Below the pieces are notes generated by a model. It did no database searches, was not told the origin of the DNA, and saw nothing but the letters and a program-made list of their open reading frames with translations. The translations under genes were made by a program, and so were the position numbers. A stretch of 5,399 nucleotides of DNA, from NCBI GenBank assembly GCA_031253705.1, contig JAIRVW010000295.1:1-5399 (forward strand). The letters run 5' to 3'. Positions within the stretch are counted from its first letter, which is position 1. Each line of letters starts with the position of its first letter. Shown piece by piece: positions 1-5,399 of the stretch. Origin of the DNA: Brucellaceae bacterium. GTDB taxonomy: Bacteria; Pseudomonadota; Alphaproteobacteria; Rhizobiales; Rhizobiaceae.

Positions 1-241
1 TCTGTGCTGCGGCTTCCGTCGGCAGTACCAGCTTGTGGCGCAAAGGCGTATTGACCAGCTTGCCGTCCAGCAGCACAGCAAAACCACCGGCCTCATAGGC
101 ACCCACAGTCACGTCCTTATAAAAACGCTTCGGCAAAGGCGTCAGCATCTGCTTTTGCGCGCGGATCACCGGATCCGGATCAGACAGCATCTCCTCGTGA
201 TCAAGCCGTGCCTGTTCGATATCTTCAAGAATATTGCGCAT
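1..241 (-). CDS. ATP12 family F1-ATPase assembly chaperone, N-terminal part (cut by window edge)
   Basis: Reading the minus strand from an ATG at 241 gives 80 open codons running off the window, beginning MRNILEDIEQARLDHEEM. The segment PKRFYKDVTVG, followed by GGFAVLLDGKLVNTPLRHKL at about residues 53-72, matches the conserved N-terminal start of the ATP12 fold as I know it from alphaproteobacteria. In mitochondria ATP12 holds the F1 alpha subunit before hexamer assembly; the bacterial protein is presumed to act likewise in the cytoplasm. The start is supported by AGGAAG (246-251) four bases upstream. The HAD phosphatase gene lies 41 bases upstream on the same strand, so this is probably the distal gene of the operon. 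Most of the protein, including the conserved C-terminal part, is outside the window. The family call rests on the N-terminus only. Confidence 0.85.
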   Translation of the reverse strand, partial: MRNILEDIEQARLDHEEMLSDPDPVIRAQKQMLTPLPKRFYKDVTVGAYEAGGFAVLLDGKLVNTPLRHKLVLPTEAAAQ

Positions 242-282
242 AAAACTTCCTAAACATTCCGGCTTAAAATCTCACCGCATCA

Positions 283-936
283 TCAGCGGATAAGCTGAGC
301 CAACAAATCTGACGGATGCTGCAAAATCGCCTTTGCACCCGCTTCACTCAATCTTTCAGGCTTGTGATAGCCCCAGTTCACACCGATTGCGGTGGCACCG
401 GCACTGCCTGCCATCATCATATCGTAAGTCGTATCACCGATTACAAAGGTCTGCGACACATCGCAACCCGTCTCACGGCAACATTCCAGTACCATGGCCG
501 GATGCGGCTTGGACGGACAATCATCCGCGCAACGGGAGACCAGAAAATGCCGGTCGAAACCATGGCGCTCCATCACCGAGACCACACCGCGACGGGATTT
601 ACCGGTGACCATACCTAACAGAATATCATCCTGCTCAGCCAGTCCGTCAATCAGCGTGGCAATACCGTCATAAAGCGGCTCATCAAAATCATCTTCCAAT
701 CGGATTTTACGAAACTGCTGCTTATATTGCTCGGTCAGATGCTCAACCTCGGCCCCCATCGGAATGCCGGAAATCTGCGAAATCGCCAGATTAAGCGTCA
801 GCCCGATAATCTCCTGCGTCTCGCTCAGTTCAGGAACACGCAACCCCGCATCGGCAAACGTCTCAGCCATACAACGATGAATAACGCCTCCGCTATTCAC
901 CAGCGTTCCGTCACAATCAAACAATACCAGTTTCAT
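283..936 (-). CDS. HAD-superfamily hydrolase, phosphoglycolate phosphatase-like (subfamily IA)
   Basis: This is a complete 217-residue cytosolic protein. All four HAD motifs are visible. Motif I is FDCDGTLVN, with nucleophile D7 and acid/base D9. Motif II is the threonine in MVTGKS (T111). Motif III is K143 in SKPHP. Motif IV is GDTTYD, with D168 and D172 as likely Mg2+ ligands. Between motifs I and II lies a helical cap of about 75 residues, typical of C1-cap subfamily IA enzymes such as Gph and PGMB. Expected chemistry is Mg2+-dependent hydrolysis of a small phosphate ester via an aspartyl-phosphate; the substrate cannot be read from sequence. The ATG sits two bases after the transporter's TGA. 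The nearest AGGA is 12 bases away, which is distant, so translational coupling is likely. The family often lies beside rluC and ATP12 genes in Hyphomicrobiales (from memory). Confidence 0.93.
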   Translation of the reverse strand: MKLVLFDCDGTLVNSGGVIHRCMAETFADAGLRVPELSETQEIIGLTLNLAISQISGIPMGAEVEHLTEQYKQQFRKIRLEDDFDEPLYDGIATLIDGLAEQDDILLGMVTGKSRRGVVSVMERHGFDRHFLVSRCADDCPSKPHPAMVLECCRETGCDVSQTFVIGDTTYDMMMAGSAGATAIGVNWGYHKPERLSEAGAKAILQHPSDLLAQLIR

Positions 937-938
937 CT

Positions 939-1976
939 TCAGGCTTTTTCCTGCATTCCTTTTGCAAGCTCGGCATTTTCCGCATCAAACTGCTGAGCCG
1001 CTTTGCGCACCGCAACACGCTGCGCATAATTGGCAATAAATAATCCGCCTGCGATCAGGCCAAGCGCGGCAAACAGCTTCCAGCTCATCGGCTCACCCAG
1101 CACAAACCCGCTCAGCATCACCCCGAATGCAGGGATCAGCAATGCGAAATTCGACAATGCCGAGGCCGGATAGCGACGGATCATCCAGAACCACAGCGGA
1201 TAGGTAAAAGCGACAATGAAGGCGGACTGGAACACAAAGGCCGCATAGGTCAGCATTGTCGGGTCACGTACCGCATCGCCCAGCATCGGGGCAAAAGGCA
1301 GAGGTACAATCGCTGCAATCAGGAGCTGATAGAGCAACGTCTTTTCCGGCGATGCATCGCTCAGCGGCGTTTTCTTGATAACCAGCGTTGTGGCTGCCCA
1401 GAAAACACTGGAAATCAGACAGAGGATATCGCCGTAAATCGCATTTTCGCCCGGCATCGACAATTCATCCGAGAGAACCAGCACCACACCGCAAAACGCC
1501 ACGACCATGCCGACCAGTGTCAGCACCCGCATGCGCTCGCCTAGCAGGAAATGCGCGCCGATTGCCACCCAGAATGGCATAGTATTCATCATCAGCGTGG
1601 AACGCCCCGCACTGGTGAAGTCCAGCCCCGTGAAGATCAGCACGAATTCCAGACCAAAAAGCAACCCGATGACCAGACCGGGAATGAGCGTTTTATCTTT
1701 CTCAAACAGCACAATGCCGCGAAGACGGCACCAGAGAAACACCAGTAACCCGCCGACAAAAGAACGCGCTGCTGCCATATACATCGGGTTGAATCCCTGA
1801 TTGCCGATTTTAATGGCAACCTGATTCATCCCCCAGCTGACACAGATAAACAGCATCAGCGCCACGCCCATTGCATCAATGGTCGCGCGACGCTCATAGC
1901 CTGCCGCCAGCCGTCCTGCCCCTGATGTTGACGCTGCGGATGCGCCTCCCGCAGCGCTGCCTGTTACCCTGCCCAT
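939..1976 (-). CDS. EamA/DMT-superfamily 10-helix membrane transporter
   Basis: This is a 345-residue inner-membrane protein with ten hydrophobic segments, at roughly 36-54, 63-83, 97-117, 124-145, 150-168, 181-200, 213-232, 245-266, 273-293 and 299-317. They form two tandem EamA repeats (about 36-168 and 181-317). Each repeat carries the family's GE pair after its fourth helix: LLGE at 144-147 and VLGE at 292-295. The WGMNQVAIKIG stretch in helix 1 is typical of bacterial EamA proteins. Members export or import amino acids, metabolites or nucleotide-like solutes; the substrate here is unknown. The first 30 residues are rich in Ala, Gly and Ser and precede a positively charged ERR (28-30), consistent with a cytoplasmic N-terminus. 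The hydrophilic tail (about 318-345) is also probably cytoplasmic. The start at 1976 is favoured by a Shine-Dalgarno; the next in-frame ATG (codon 36) has none. It lies 49 bases after rluC and 2 bases before the phosphatase gene. Confidence 0.92.
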   Translation of the reverse strand: MGRVTGSAAGGASAASTSGAGRLAAGYERRATIDAMGVALMLFICVSWGMNQVAIKIGNQGFNPMYMAAARSFVGGLLVFLWCRLRGIVLFEKDKTLIPGLVIGLLFGLEFVLIFTGLDFTSAGRSTLMMNTMPFWVAIGAHFLLGERMRVLTLVGMVVAFCGVVLVLSDELSMPGENAIYGDILCLISSVFWAATTLVIKKTPLSDASPEKTLLYQLLIAAIVPLPFAPMLGDAVRDPTMLTYAAFVFQSAFIVAFTYPLWFWMIRRYPASALSNFALLIPAFGVMLSGFVLGEPMSWKLFAALGLIAGGLFIANYAQRVAVRKAAQQFDAENAELAKGMQEKA

Positions 1977-1980
1977 TTCA

Positions 1981-1985
1981 TCCCC
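1981..1985 (-). promoter_or_regulatory. Shine-Dalgarno deciding the start of the EamA transporter
   Basis: On the minus strand GGGGA is followed by TGAA and then the ATG at 1976, a spacing of four bases. It supports the long N-terminus over the alternative ATG at codon 36 (position 1871), which has no purine-rich element in front of it. Confidence 0.5.
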
Positions 1986-2025
1986 GCTTAAACTGCATTC
2001 CGGCCTTTACGGCTCTGTATGTCTG

Positions 2026-3009
2026 TTAATCCTGCTCTGCATCCGCGTCGAAACCAAGCAGGTTCCACGACTGCACCATATGCGGCGGCAATGGTGCAGA
2101 CACATCAATCATACCGCCACCCGGATTAGGGATACGGATACGACGTGCGTGAAGGTGCAGACGGTTCTGCACACCACCTGGGAAATCCCAGTTGATATCG
2201 GCTTCAAAATATTTCGGATCACCGATAATCGGATGACCAAGATACAGCGCATGAACGCGCAACTGGTGGGTACGGCCGGTATAAGGCTCCATCTCCAGCC
2301 ATGACAGGTTCTGCCCTGCGGTTTCCAACACACGGTAGAAAGATACGGCGTGATCAGAATCCGGCTCGCCGTGCTGGCAAACGCGCATACGGTCGCCGTC
2401 AGGCGTGCTGTCTTTCACCAGCCATGTGGAAATCTTGTTCTCACGCTTGCGCGGTACGCCCTTCACCAGAGCCCAATAGGTTTTCTTGGTATCACGTTCA
2501 CGGAACGCCTTGGTCAGTGCCTGTGCGGCACCTCGGGTCTTTGCAACCACCAGAACGCCGGATGTATCACGGTCAAGACGGTGTACCAGACGCGGCTTTT
2601 CGCCTTTTTTATTGCGCCATGCTTCCAGCATCGAATCGACACTGCGCACCACACCGGAACCGCCCTGTACGGCGAGACCGGATGGCTTATTGAAAACATA
2701 AACCTTCTCATTCTCAAAAATCAGCATTTTCTTGAGAACATCGCCGTCACCCTGATTACGGATTGTCTTACCCGTCAGTGGTGTATTGTCTTCTTTTTCA
2801 TCAAGTCCCAGCGGCGGAATGCGCACGGACTGCCCCGCCTGTAAACGGCTGTCGGCCTTGACACGTCCGCCATCCACGCGGACCTGACCGGAGCGCAGCA
2901 GCTTCTGCAAATGTCCGAAGCCCAAGCCCGGAAAATGCACTTTGAACCAGCGATCAAGGCGCATGCCTGTTTCGTCTGCATCTACAGTTTTAAGTTCTAC
3001 GCCAGCCAT
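2026..3009 (-). CDS. rluC: RluA-family 23S rRNA pseudouridine synthase with S4 domain (RluC-like)
   Basis: This complete 327-residue cytosolic enzyme isomerises selected uridines of RNA to pseudouridine; RluC acts on helices of 23S rRNA. Residues about 15-65 form an S4 RNA-binding domain (RLDRWFKVHFPG, then LLRSGQVRVDGGRVK). The catalytic domain follows. NKPSGLAVQGG is at 107-117. The family signature HRLDRDTSGVLV is at 143-154, with D146 as the expected catalytic aspartate. GRTHQLRVH at 245-253 is the conserved arginine-containing motif. Length and domain order fit RluC/RluD (about 320 residues in E. coli). RluC is chosen over RluD from memory of similar alphaproteobacterial annotations, so target sites are inferred. 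The start at 3009 (MAGVELKTV) keeps a family-typical N-terminus, although its Shine-Dalgarno is weak. It is the first gene of the probable minus-strand operon and diverges from the glucan exporter across a 507-base gap. Confidence 0.92.
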   Translation of the reverse strand: MAGVELKTVDADETGMRLDRWFKVHFPGLGFGHLQKLLRSGQVRVDGGRVKADSRLQAGQSVRIPPLGLDEKEDNTPLTGKTIRNQGDGDVLKKMLIFENEKVYVFNKPSGLAVQGGSGVVRSVDSMLEAWRNKKGEKPRLVHRLDRDTSGVLVVAKTRGAAQALTKAFRERDTKKTYWALVKGVPRKRENKISTWLVKDSTPDGDRMRVCQHGEPDSDHAVSFYRVLETAGQNLSWLEMEPYTGRTHQLRVHALYLGHPIIGDPKYFEADINWDFPGGVQNRLHLHARRIRIPNPGGGMIDVSAPLPPHMVQSWNLLGFDADAEQD

Positions 3010-3091
3010 ATTCTGTTTATTCCGCTAAAATTCGGGGCACGATCATGGTGACAAATAGAATGCCGGCCATGCAGCCAATATACTCTGAAAT

Positions 3092-3147
3092 ATGCTCCTA
3101 GAGCATTTCGCCGCCAAATGGAAACATTAGATGCGGCAGGAATGTTT
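3092..3147. repeat. Degenerate palindromic intergenic repeat, hairpin-forming
   Basis: Two nested structures overlap here. ATGCTC (3092-3097) and GAGCAT (3101-3106) form a perfect 6-bp inverted repeat around CTA. In addition, the arm at 3101-3114 pairs with 3133-3147: GCCGC/GCGGC perfectly, then nine outer pairs including three G-T wobbles, with A3138 bulged. The tip contains AATG-GAAA-CATT (3117-3128), a perfect 4-bp stem with a GAAA loop. The leading TAGAGCATTTC resembles the ends of short dispersed palindromic elements common between genes in Rhizobium, Ochrobactrum and Brucella. That family link is from memory, and a repeat copy number cannot be established from one window. The right arm (AATGTTTC rather than the expected AAATGCTC) appears to have decayed. 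Confidence 0.5.
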
Positions 3148-3215
3148 CTGAAGATATTTTCTCTGTCCCACTGGATTTTAAAACCGCCTGCCCCATTTTG
3201 TCATTCAAATGGATG

Positions 3216-3235
3216 AAAGCGCTTTATAAAAAGCG
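3216..3235. repeat. Palindrome AAAGCGCTTT with an overlapping hairpin
   Basis: AAAGCGCTTT (3216-3225) is a perfect 10-bp palindrome. Its right half is reused as the left arm of a second inverted repeat, CGCTTT (3220-3225) with AAAGCG (3230-3235), separated by ATAA. This could be a protein-binding site or a small alternative hairpin. It lies about 280 bases upstream of the exporter start. No T-run follows on either strand, so a terminator is unlikely. Confidence 0.3.
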
Positions 3236-3245
3236 ACATAGCCCC

Positions 3246-3300
3246 TGTTTTTCACCGAATATTTAAACCCATTAAACTTTCTGATCCCGGTGTAAAAACA
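3246..3300. repeat. 12-bp imperfect inverted repeat with 30-base loop
   Basis: TGTTTTTCACCG (3246-3257) is the reverse complement of the sequence at 3288-3300, except for one bulged T (3293). The intervening 30 bases are AT-rich and include AATATTTAAA. The right arm continues into AAAAACAAGCTTTTT (3294-3308), an A-tract followed by a T-tract. Possible roles are the stem of an untranslated transcript, a regulator-binding site or the terminal repeats of a tiny decayed element. Nothing in the sequence decides between these. Confidence 0.35.
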
Positions 3301-3350
3301 AGCTTTTTCAGTACATTACATAAAACTATCACAGCAGGTTACAATCCGTT

Positions 3351-3382
3351 GCAATTTATGGTCGGTTTCGCACTTAAATTGC
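3351..3382. repeat. 8-bp inverted repeat, possible operator upstream of exporter
   Basis: GCAATTTA (3351-3358) and TAAATTGC (3375-3382) are perfect reverse complements separated by 16 bases, giving 24 bases between equivalent positions, a little over two helical turns. Such geometry suits a dimeric or tetrameric DNA-binding protein. It lies about 80 bases upstream of the predicted -35 box. No known operator consensus is recognised. Confidence 0.3.
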
Positions 3383-3458
3383 CACTTATGCGCACCACTT
3401 TTCATTGCAGTTTGAGGCAATCAGGATCATGTTCCCGCTGCCGCTAAACATTTGTTTT

Positions 3459-3497
3459 TCTGACCGCAATCTGACTGGCGGATATAATTCGGTCAGA
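3459..3497. promoter_or_regulatory. Inverted repeat TCTGACCG/CGGTCAGA bracketing the exporter promoter
   Basis: TCTGACCG (3459-3466) and CGGTCAGA (3490-3497) are perfect 8-bp reverse complements. The left arm covers the -35 box. The right arm begins just after the -10 box and covers the expected transcription start. A further direct copy, TCTGACT (3470-3476), starts 11 bases after the first, one helical turn away and on the same DNA face. Occupation of these sites would block RNA polymerase, so a repressor operator is a reasonable inference. No regulator is identified. Confidence 0.4.
3460..3488 (+). promoter_or_regulatory. Sigma70-type promoter of the glucan exporter gene
   Basis: The -10 hexamer TATAAT (3483-3488) is a perfect consensus. 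Exactly 17 bases upstream is CTGACC (3460-3465), matching TTGACA at four of six positions. Transcription is expected to begin near 3494-3496, leaving a leader of only about 22 bases before the start codon, just enough for the Shine-Dalgarno. This is the best promoter I can see in the window. Confidence 0.7.
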
Positions 3498-3506
3498 CAT
3501 TATACC

Positions 3507-3510
3507 GGAG
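3507..3510 (+). promoter_or_regulatory. Shine-Dalgarno supporting the GTG start of the exporter
   Basis: GGAG (3507-3510) lies six bases before the GTG at 3517, a near-ideal spacing. It overlaps a second GTG (3510-3512) that is out of frame. The chosen start yields MSIVRVYWRSLQYL, which matches the family N-terminus, so GTG is preferred over any internal ATG. Confidence 0.7.
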
Positions 3511-3516
3511 TGGCCC

Positions 3517-5313
3517 GTGTCTATTGTGCGCGTTTACTGGAGATCCCTGCAATATCTCTCTGCGGAGAGAACAGCGACAGCACTGATCGTGCTGGCGAAT
3601 GTTGCGCTTGGCGTGATCACCATTTTTGAGCCTGTCCTGTTCGGGCGGGTTATTGATGCGATTTCACAAAAGACTGTGATTGTCCCGACGCTCGCGCTCT
3701 GGGCGGGGCTTGGTGCTTTCAACATTATCGCCGTAGTGCTGGTTGCGCGCGGCGCTGACCGGCTGGCGCATAAGCGCCGTCTCGGTGTGCTGACCCAATC
3801 TTACGAAGGTATCATTACCATGCCGCTGGCATGGCATCAGCAACGCGGCACATCCAATGCACTGCACACGCTGATCCGCGCCACAGACACGCTGTTTACG
3901 CTGTGGCTGGAATTCATGCGCAACCACCTCACCACCATCGTGGCGCTGGCCGTGCTGATCCCGACCGCTTTAAGCATGGATGCGCGTCTGACTCTGGTGC
4001 TGATGGTGCTCGGCGCAATTTACGTGATGATCGGCCAGCTGGTTATTCAGAAAACCAAAGACGGTCAGGCTGCTGTTGAGCGCCACCATCACAAAGTTTT
4101 TGAACATATCAGCGATACGATCAGCAATATTTCCGTGCTACAGAGCTATAACCGCATCAATGCGGAAGCCTCTTCTTTACGCGAATACGCATCAACGCTG
4201 GAAAAGACCCAGCGTCCCGTTCTGAACTGGTGGGCACTGGCCAGCGGTCTGAACCGCATGGCCTCAACCATCTCCATGGTTATTGTACTGCTGATCGGTG
4301 CCTATCTGGTTTCCAAAGGCCAGCTGCGCGTCGGTGAAGTCATTACCTTTATCGGTTTTGCCCAGCTGATGATCGGCCGTCTCGACCAGATCAGCAACTT
4401 CGTCAACCAGACCGCCTCTTCGCGTGCAAAACTCGAAGAATTCTTCGCAATGGAAGATGCGGTTACCGCTCATGAAGAGCCGCAGGCAGCCCATGATCTG
4501 AAAAATGTGCAGGGTGAAGTTGTCTTCGACAAAGTGACCTATGAATTCCGCAATTCCGGTCAGGGCGTCTATGACATTTCCTTTACCGCCAAGGCCGGTC
4601 AGACTGTAGCGATTGTCGGCCCGACAGGTGCCGGTAAAACCACACTGATCAATCTGTTGCAGCGCGTCTACGACCCTGTAGCCGGTCAGATCACCATTGA
4701 CGGCGTTGATACGCGCAGCGTCAGCCGCTCGTCTCTGCGTAAAGCCATGGCAACGGTGTTTCAGGATGCCGGCATGTTCAACCGCTCGATTGAGGAAAAT
4801 ATCCGTATCGGTGCGGATGATGCGACGAATGAAGAAGTGCATGCCGCCGCTAAGGCCGCTGCTGCCCACGAATTCATTCTGGCGAAAAGCGAAGGCTATG
4901 ACACCGTTGCAGGTGAGCGTGGCTCGCAACTGTCCGGCGGTGAACGTCAGCGTCTGGCGATTGCCCGTGCCATCCTCAAAGATGCACCTATTCTGGTGCT
5001 TGATGAGGCAACCTCTGCGCTCGACGTGGAAACAGAAGGCATGGTCAAGCAGGCCATCGACGACCTGAGTTCTGACCGCACAACCTTTATCATTGCGCAC
5101 CGTCTTTCGACTGTCCGCAATGCTGATCTAGTGCTGTTCCTTGATAAAGGCCACATCATCGAAAGCGGCAGCTTCAATGAACTGGCTGCCAAAGGCGGAC
5201 GCTTTGCCTCACTGCTGCGTGCAGGCGGCCTGATGGCTGAAGAAGCAGAACTGTCTAATGACATTGATGAAAACAGTAATGTCACACGCTTTCCGGCAAA
5301 GGCATCGGCATAA
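3517..5313 (+). CDS. ndvA: Cyclic beta-1,2-glucan export ABC transporter, fused permease/ATPase (NdvA/ChvA/Cgt)
   Basis: This complete 598-residue half-transporter is expected to work as a homodimer in the inner membrane, exporting cyclic beta-1,2-glucan to the periplasm with ATP hydrolysis. The glucan serves in osmoadaptation and in infection of plant or animal hosts. The N-terminal exporter-type domain (about 1-310) has hydrophobic segments near 20-42, 59-79, 138-178 (two) and 250-290 (probably two). WHQQRGTSNALHTLIRATD (106-124) and the LNWWALASGLNRMAS stretch (236-250) match Brucella Cgt and NdvA as I recall them. The nucleotide-binding domain is intact: A-loop Y342, Walker A GPTGAGKTT (368-376), Q-loop Q416, signature LSGGERQ (472-478), Walker B ILVLDE (492-497), D-loop SALD (500-503) and H-loop H528. 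Length fits the family (about 590-600). Its own promoter and terminator indicate a single-gene transcript. The glucan synthase (ndvB/cgs) is not in the window. Substrate is inferred from family; a related exporter substrate is less likely. Confidence 0.93.
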   Translation: MSIVRVYWRSLQYLSAERTATALIVLANVALGVITIFEPVLFGRVIDAISQKTVIVPTLALWAGLGAFNIIAVVLVARGADRLAHKRRLGVLTQSYEGIITMPLAWHQQRGTSNALHTLIRATDTLFTLWLEFMRNHLTTIVALAVLIPTALSMDARLTLVLMVLGAIYVMIGQLVIQKTKDGQAAVERHHHKVFEHISDTISNISVLQSYNRINAEASSLREYASTLEKTQRPVLNWWALASGLNRMASTISMVIVLLIGAYLVSKGQLRVGEVITFIGFAQLMIGRLDQISNFVNQTASSRAKLEEFFAMEDAVTAHEEPQAAHDLKNVQGEVVFDKVTYEFRNSGQGVYDISFTAKAGQTVAIVGPTGAGKTTLINLLQRVYDPVAGQITIDGVDTRSVSRSSLRKAMATVFQDAGMFNRSIEENIRIGADDATNEEVHAAAKAAAAHEFILAKSEGYDTVAGERGSQLSGGERQRLAIARAILKDAPILVLDEATSALDVETEGMVKQAIDDLSSDRTTFIIAHRLSTVRNADLVLFLDKGHIIESGSFNELAAKGGRFASLLRAGGLMAEEAELSNDIDENSNVTRFPAKASA

Positions 5314-5337
5314 AGCGCAATGAATCTAAAAATGATA

Positions 5338-5362
5338 AAACCCGGCTAACCACCGGGTTTCT
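5338..5362 (+). terminator. Intrinsic terminator after the exporter, probably bidirectional
   Basis: AAACCCGG (5338-5345) and CCGGGTTT (5353-5360) form a perfect 8-bp stem with a 7-base loop. TTTCTTT follows on the plus strand. It begins 25 bases after the exporter's TAA. On the minus strand the same stem is followed by TTTTATCATTTTT, so it could also stop transcription coming from the right. Confidence 0.88.
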
Positions 5363-5399
5363 TTATGTAAAACAGAATTATTTTTGATTGCGTTCAATG

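Larger units (their letters stand above)
3010..3516. other. Divergent intergenic region, AT-rich and dense in palindromes, no gene seen
   Basis: I see no credible protein-coding gene between the divergent rluC and exporter starts. The only sizeable frame (from 3405) runs into the exporter in another frame and resembles nothing. The region holds a hairpin repeat (3092-3147), near-palindromes (TTTTAAAA core at 3176-3183; CCATTT/AAATGG at 3193-3198 and 3207-3212; AAAGCGCTTT at 3216-3225), a long inverted repeat (3246-3300), an 8-bp inverted repeat (3351-3382), and the exporter promoter with its own inverted repeat (3459-3497). A -10-like TATATT lies on the minus strand at 3082-3077, about 70 bases before rluC, but no good -35 accompanies it. 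The rluC promoter is therefore not located with confidence. Confidence 0.7.

Noticed and set aside
275..289. CCGC/GCGG hairpin at the end of the phosphatase gene as a terminator
   Set aside because: The stem is only four bases, overlaps the stop codon and is not followed by an uninterrupted T-run, so it probably does not separate the phosphatase gene from ATP12.
2301..2844. Plus-strand frames of 130 and 164 codons opposite rluC
   Set aside because: They are shadows of the conserved pseudouridine synthase. Their products have no recognisable family features.
3077..3105. Minus-strand TATATT as the rluC promoter
   Set aside because: The hexamer 17 bases upstream (TGCTCT) matches the -35 consensus at only one position and lies inside the hairpin repeat. 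The -10 likeness alone is weak in AT-rich DNA.
3220..3235. CGCTTT/AAAGCG hairpin as an intrinsic terminator
   Set aside because: There is no T-run after the stem on either strand and no upstream gene that would need it.
3405..3629. 74-codon plus-strand frame overlapping the exporter start
   Set aside because: It overlaps the exporter by over 110 bases in another frame, has no recognisable motif and covers the exporter's promoter and Shine-Dalgarno. It is best read as chance.
4264..5100. 278-codon open frame antisense to the exporter's ATPase half
   Set aside because: It lies wholly inside a strongly conserved ABC transporter gene. Its translation shows no recognisable domain, and long antisense frames are common opposite such genes.
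1..5399. Search for CRISPR arrays, IS elements, tRNA/rRNA genes, toxin-antitoxin or defence genes
   Set aside because: No regularly spaced direct repeats, transposase motifs, structural-RNA signatures or small gene pairs were seen. About nine-tenths of the window is accounted for by five housekeeping or envelope genes.

Overview
The window looks like an ordinary chromosomal segment of an alphaproteobacterium of the order Hyphomicrobiales (Rhizobiales), most likely Brucellaceae. The basis is an ATP12-type F1-ATPase assembly chaperone, a family confined to mitochondria and alphaproteobacteria, together with a cyclic beta-1,2-glucan exporter (NdvA/ChvA/Cgt), a hallmark of Brucella, Agrobacterium and Rhizobium. 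From memory the exporter is closest to Brucella Cgt. By eye the genes are only moderately GC-rich, so a lower-GC relative of Brucella (Pseudochrobactrum or Falsochrobactrum-like) is possible. The genus is a guess.

Left part (1-3009), minus strand: four co-directional genes, read right to left. They are an RluA-family 23S rRNA pseudouridine synthase (2026-3009), an EamA/DMT 10-helix membrane transporter (939-1976), a HAD-superfamily phosphatase (283-936) and the N-terminal part of an ATP12 chaperone (1-241, cut by the window edge). Gaps are 49, 2 and 41 bases, and no convincing terminator lies between the genes, so they probably form one operon. The gene products act in different processes: rRNA modification, small-molecule transport, phosphate-ester hydrolysis and F1Fo ATP synthase assembly.

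Middle (3010-3516): a 507-base divergent intergenic region with no credible gene but many palindromes. Next to rluC is a degenerate, hairpin-forming repeat (3092-3147). Further along are inverted repeats at 3216-3235, 3246-3300 and 3351-3382. Just before the exporter is a strong sigma70-type promoter with a perfect TATAAT box and 17-base spacer, bracketed by an 8-bp inverted repeat that may be an operator.

Right part (3517-5313), plus strand: a complete exporter half-transporter of 598 residues, starting at GTG behind a good Shine-Dalgarno. All nucleotide-binding motifs are intact. A strong, probably bidirectional intrinsic terminator (5338-5362) follows it.

I found no mobile element, CRISPR array, defence system, tRNA or rRNA gene. 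The observations most worth a second look are the regulatory architecture upstream of the exporter and the palindromic repeat. I see no clear case for a previously undescribed protein system.
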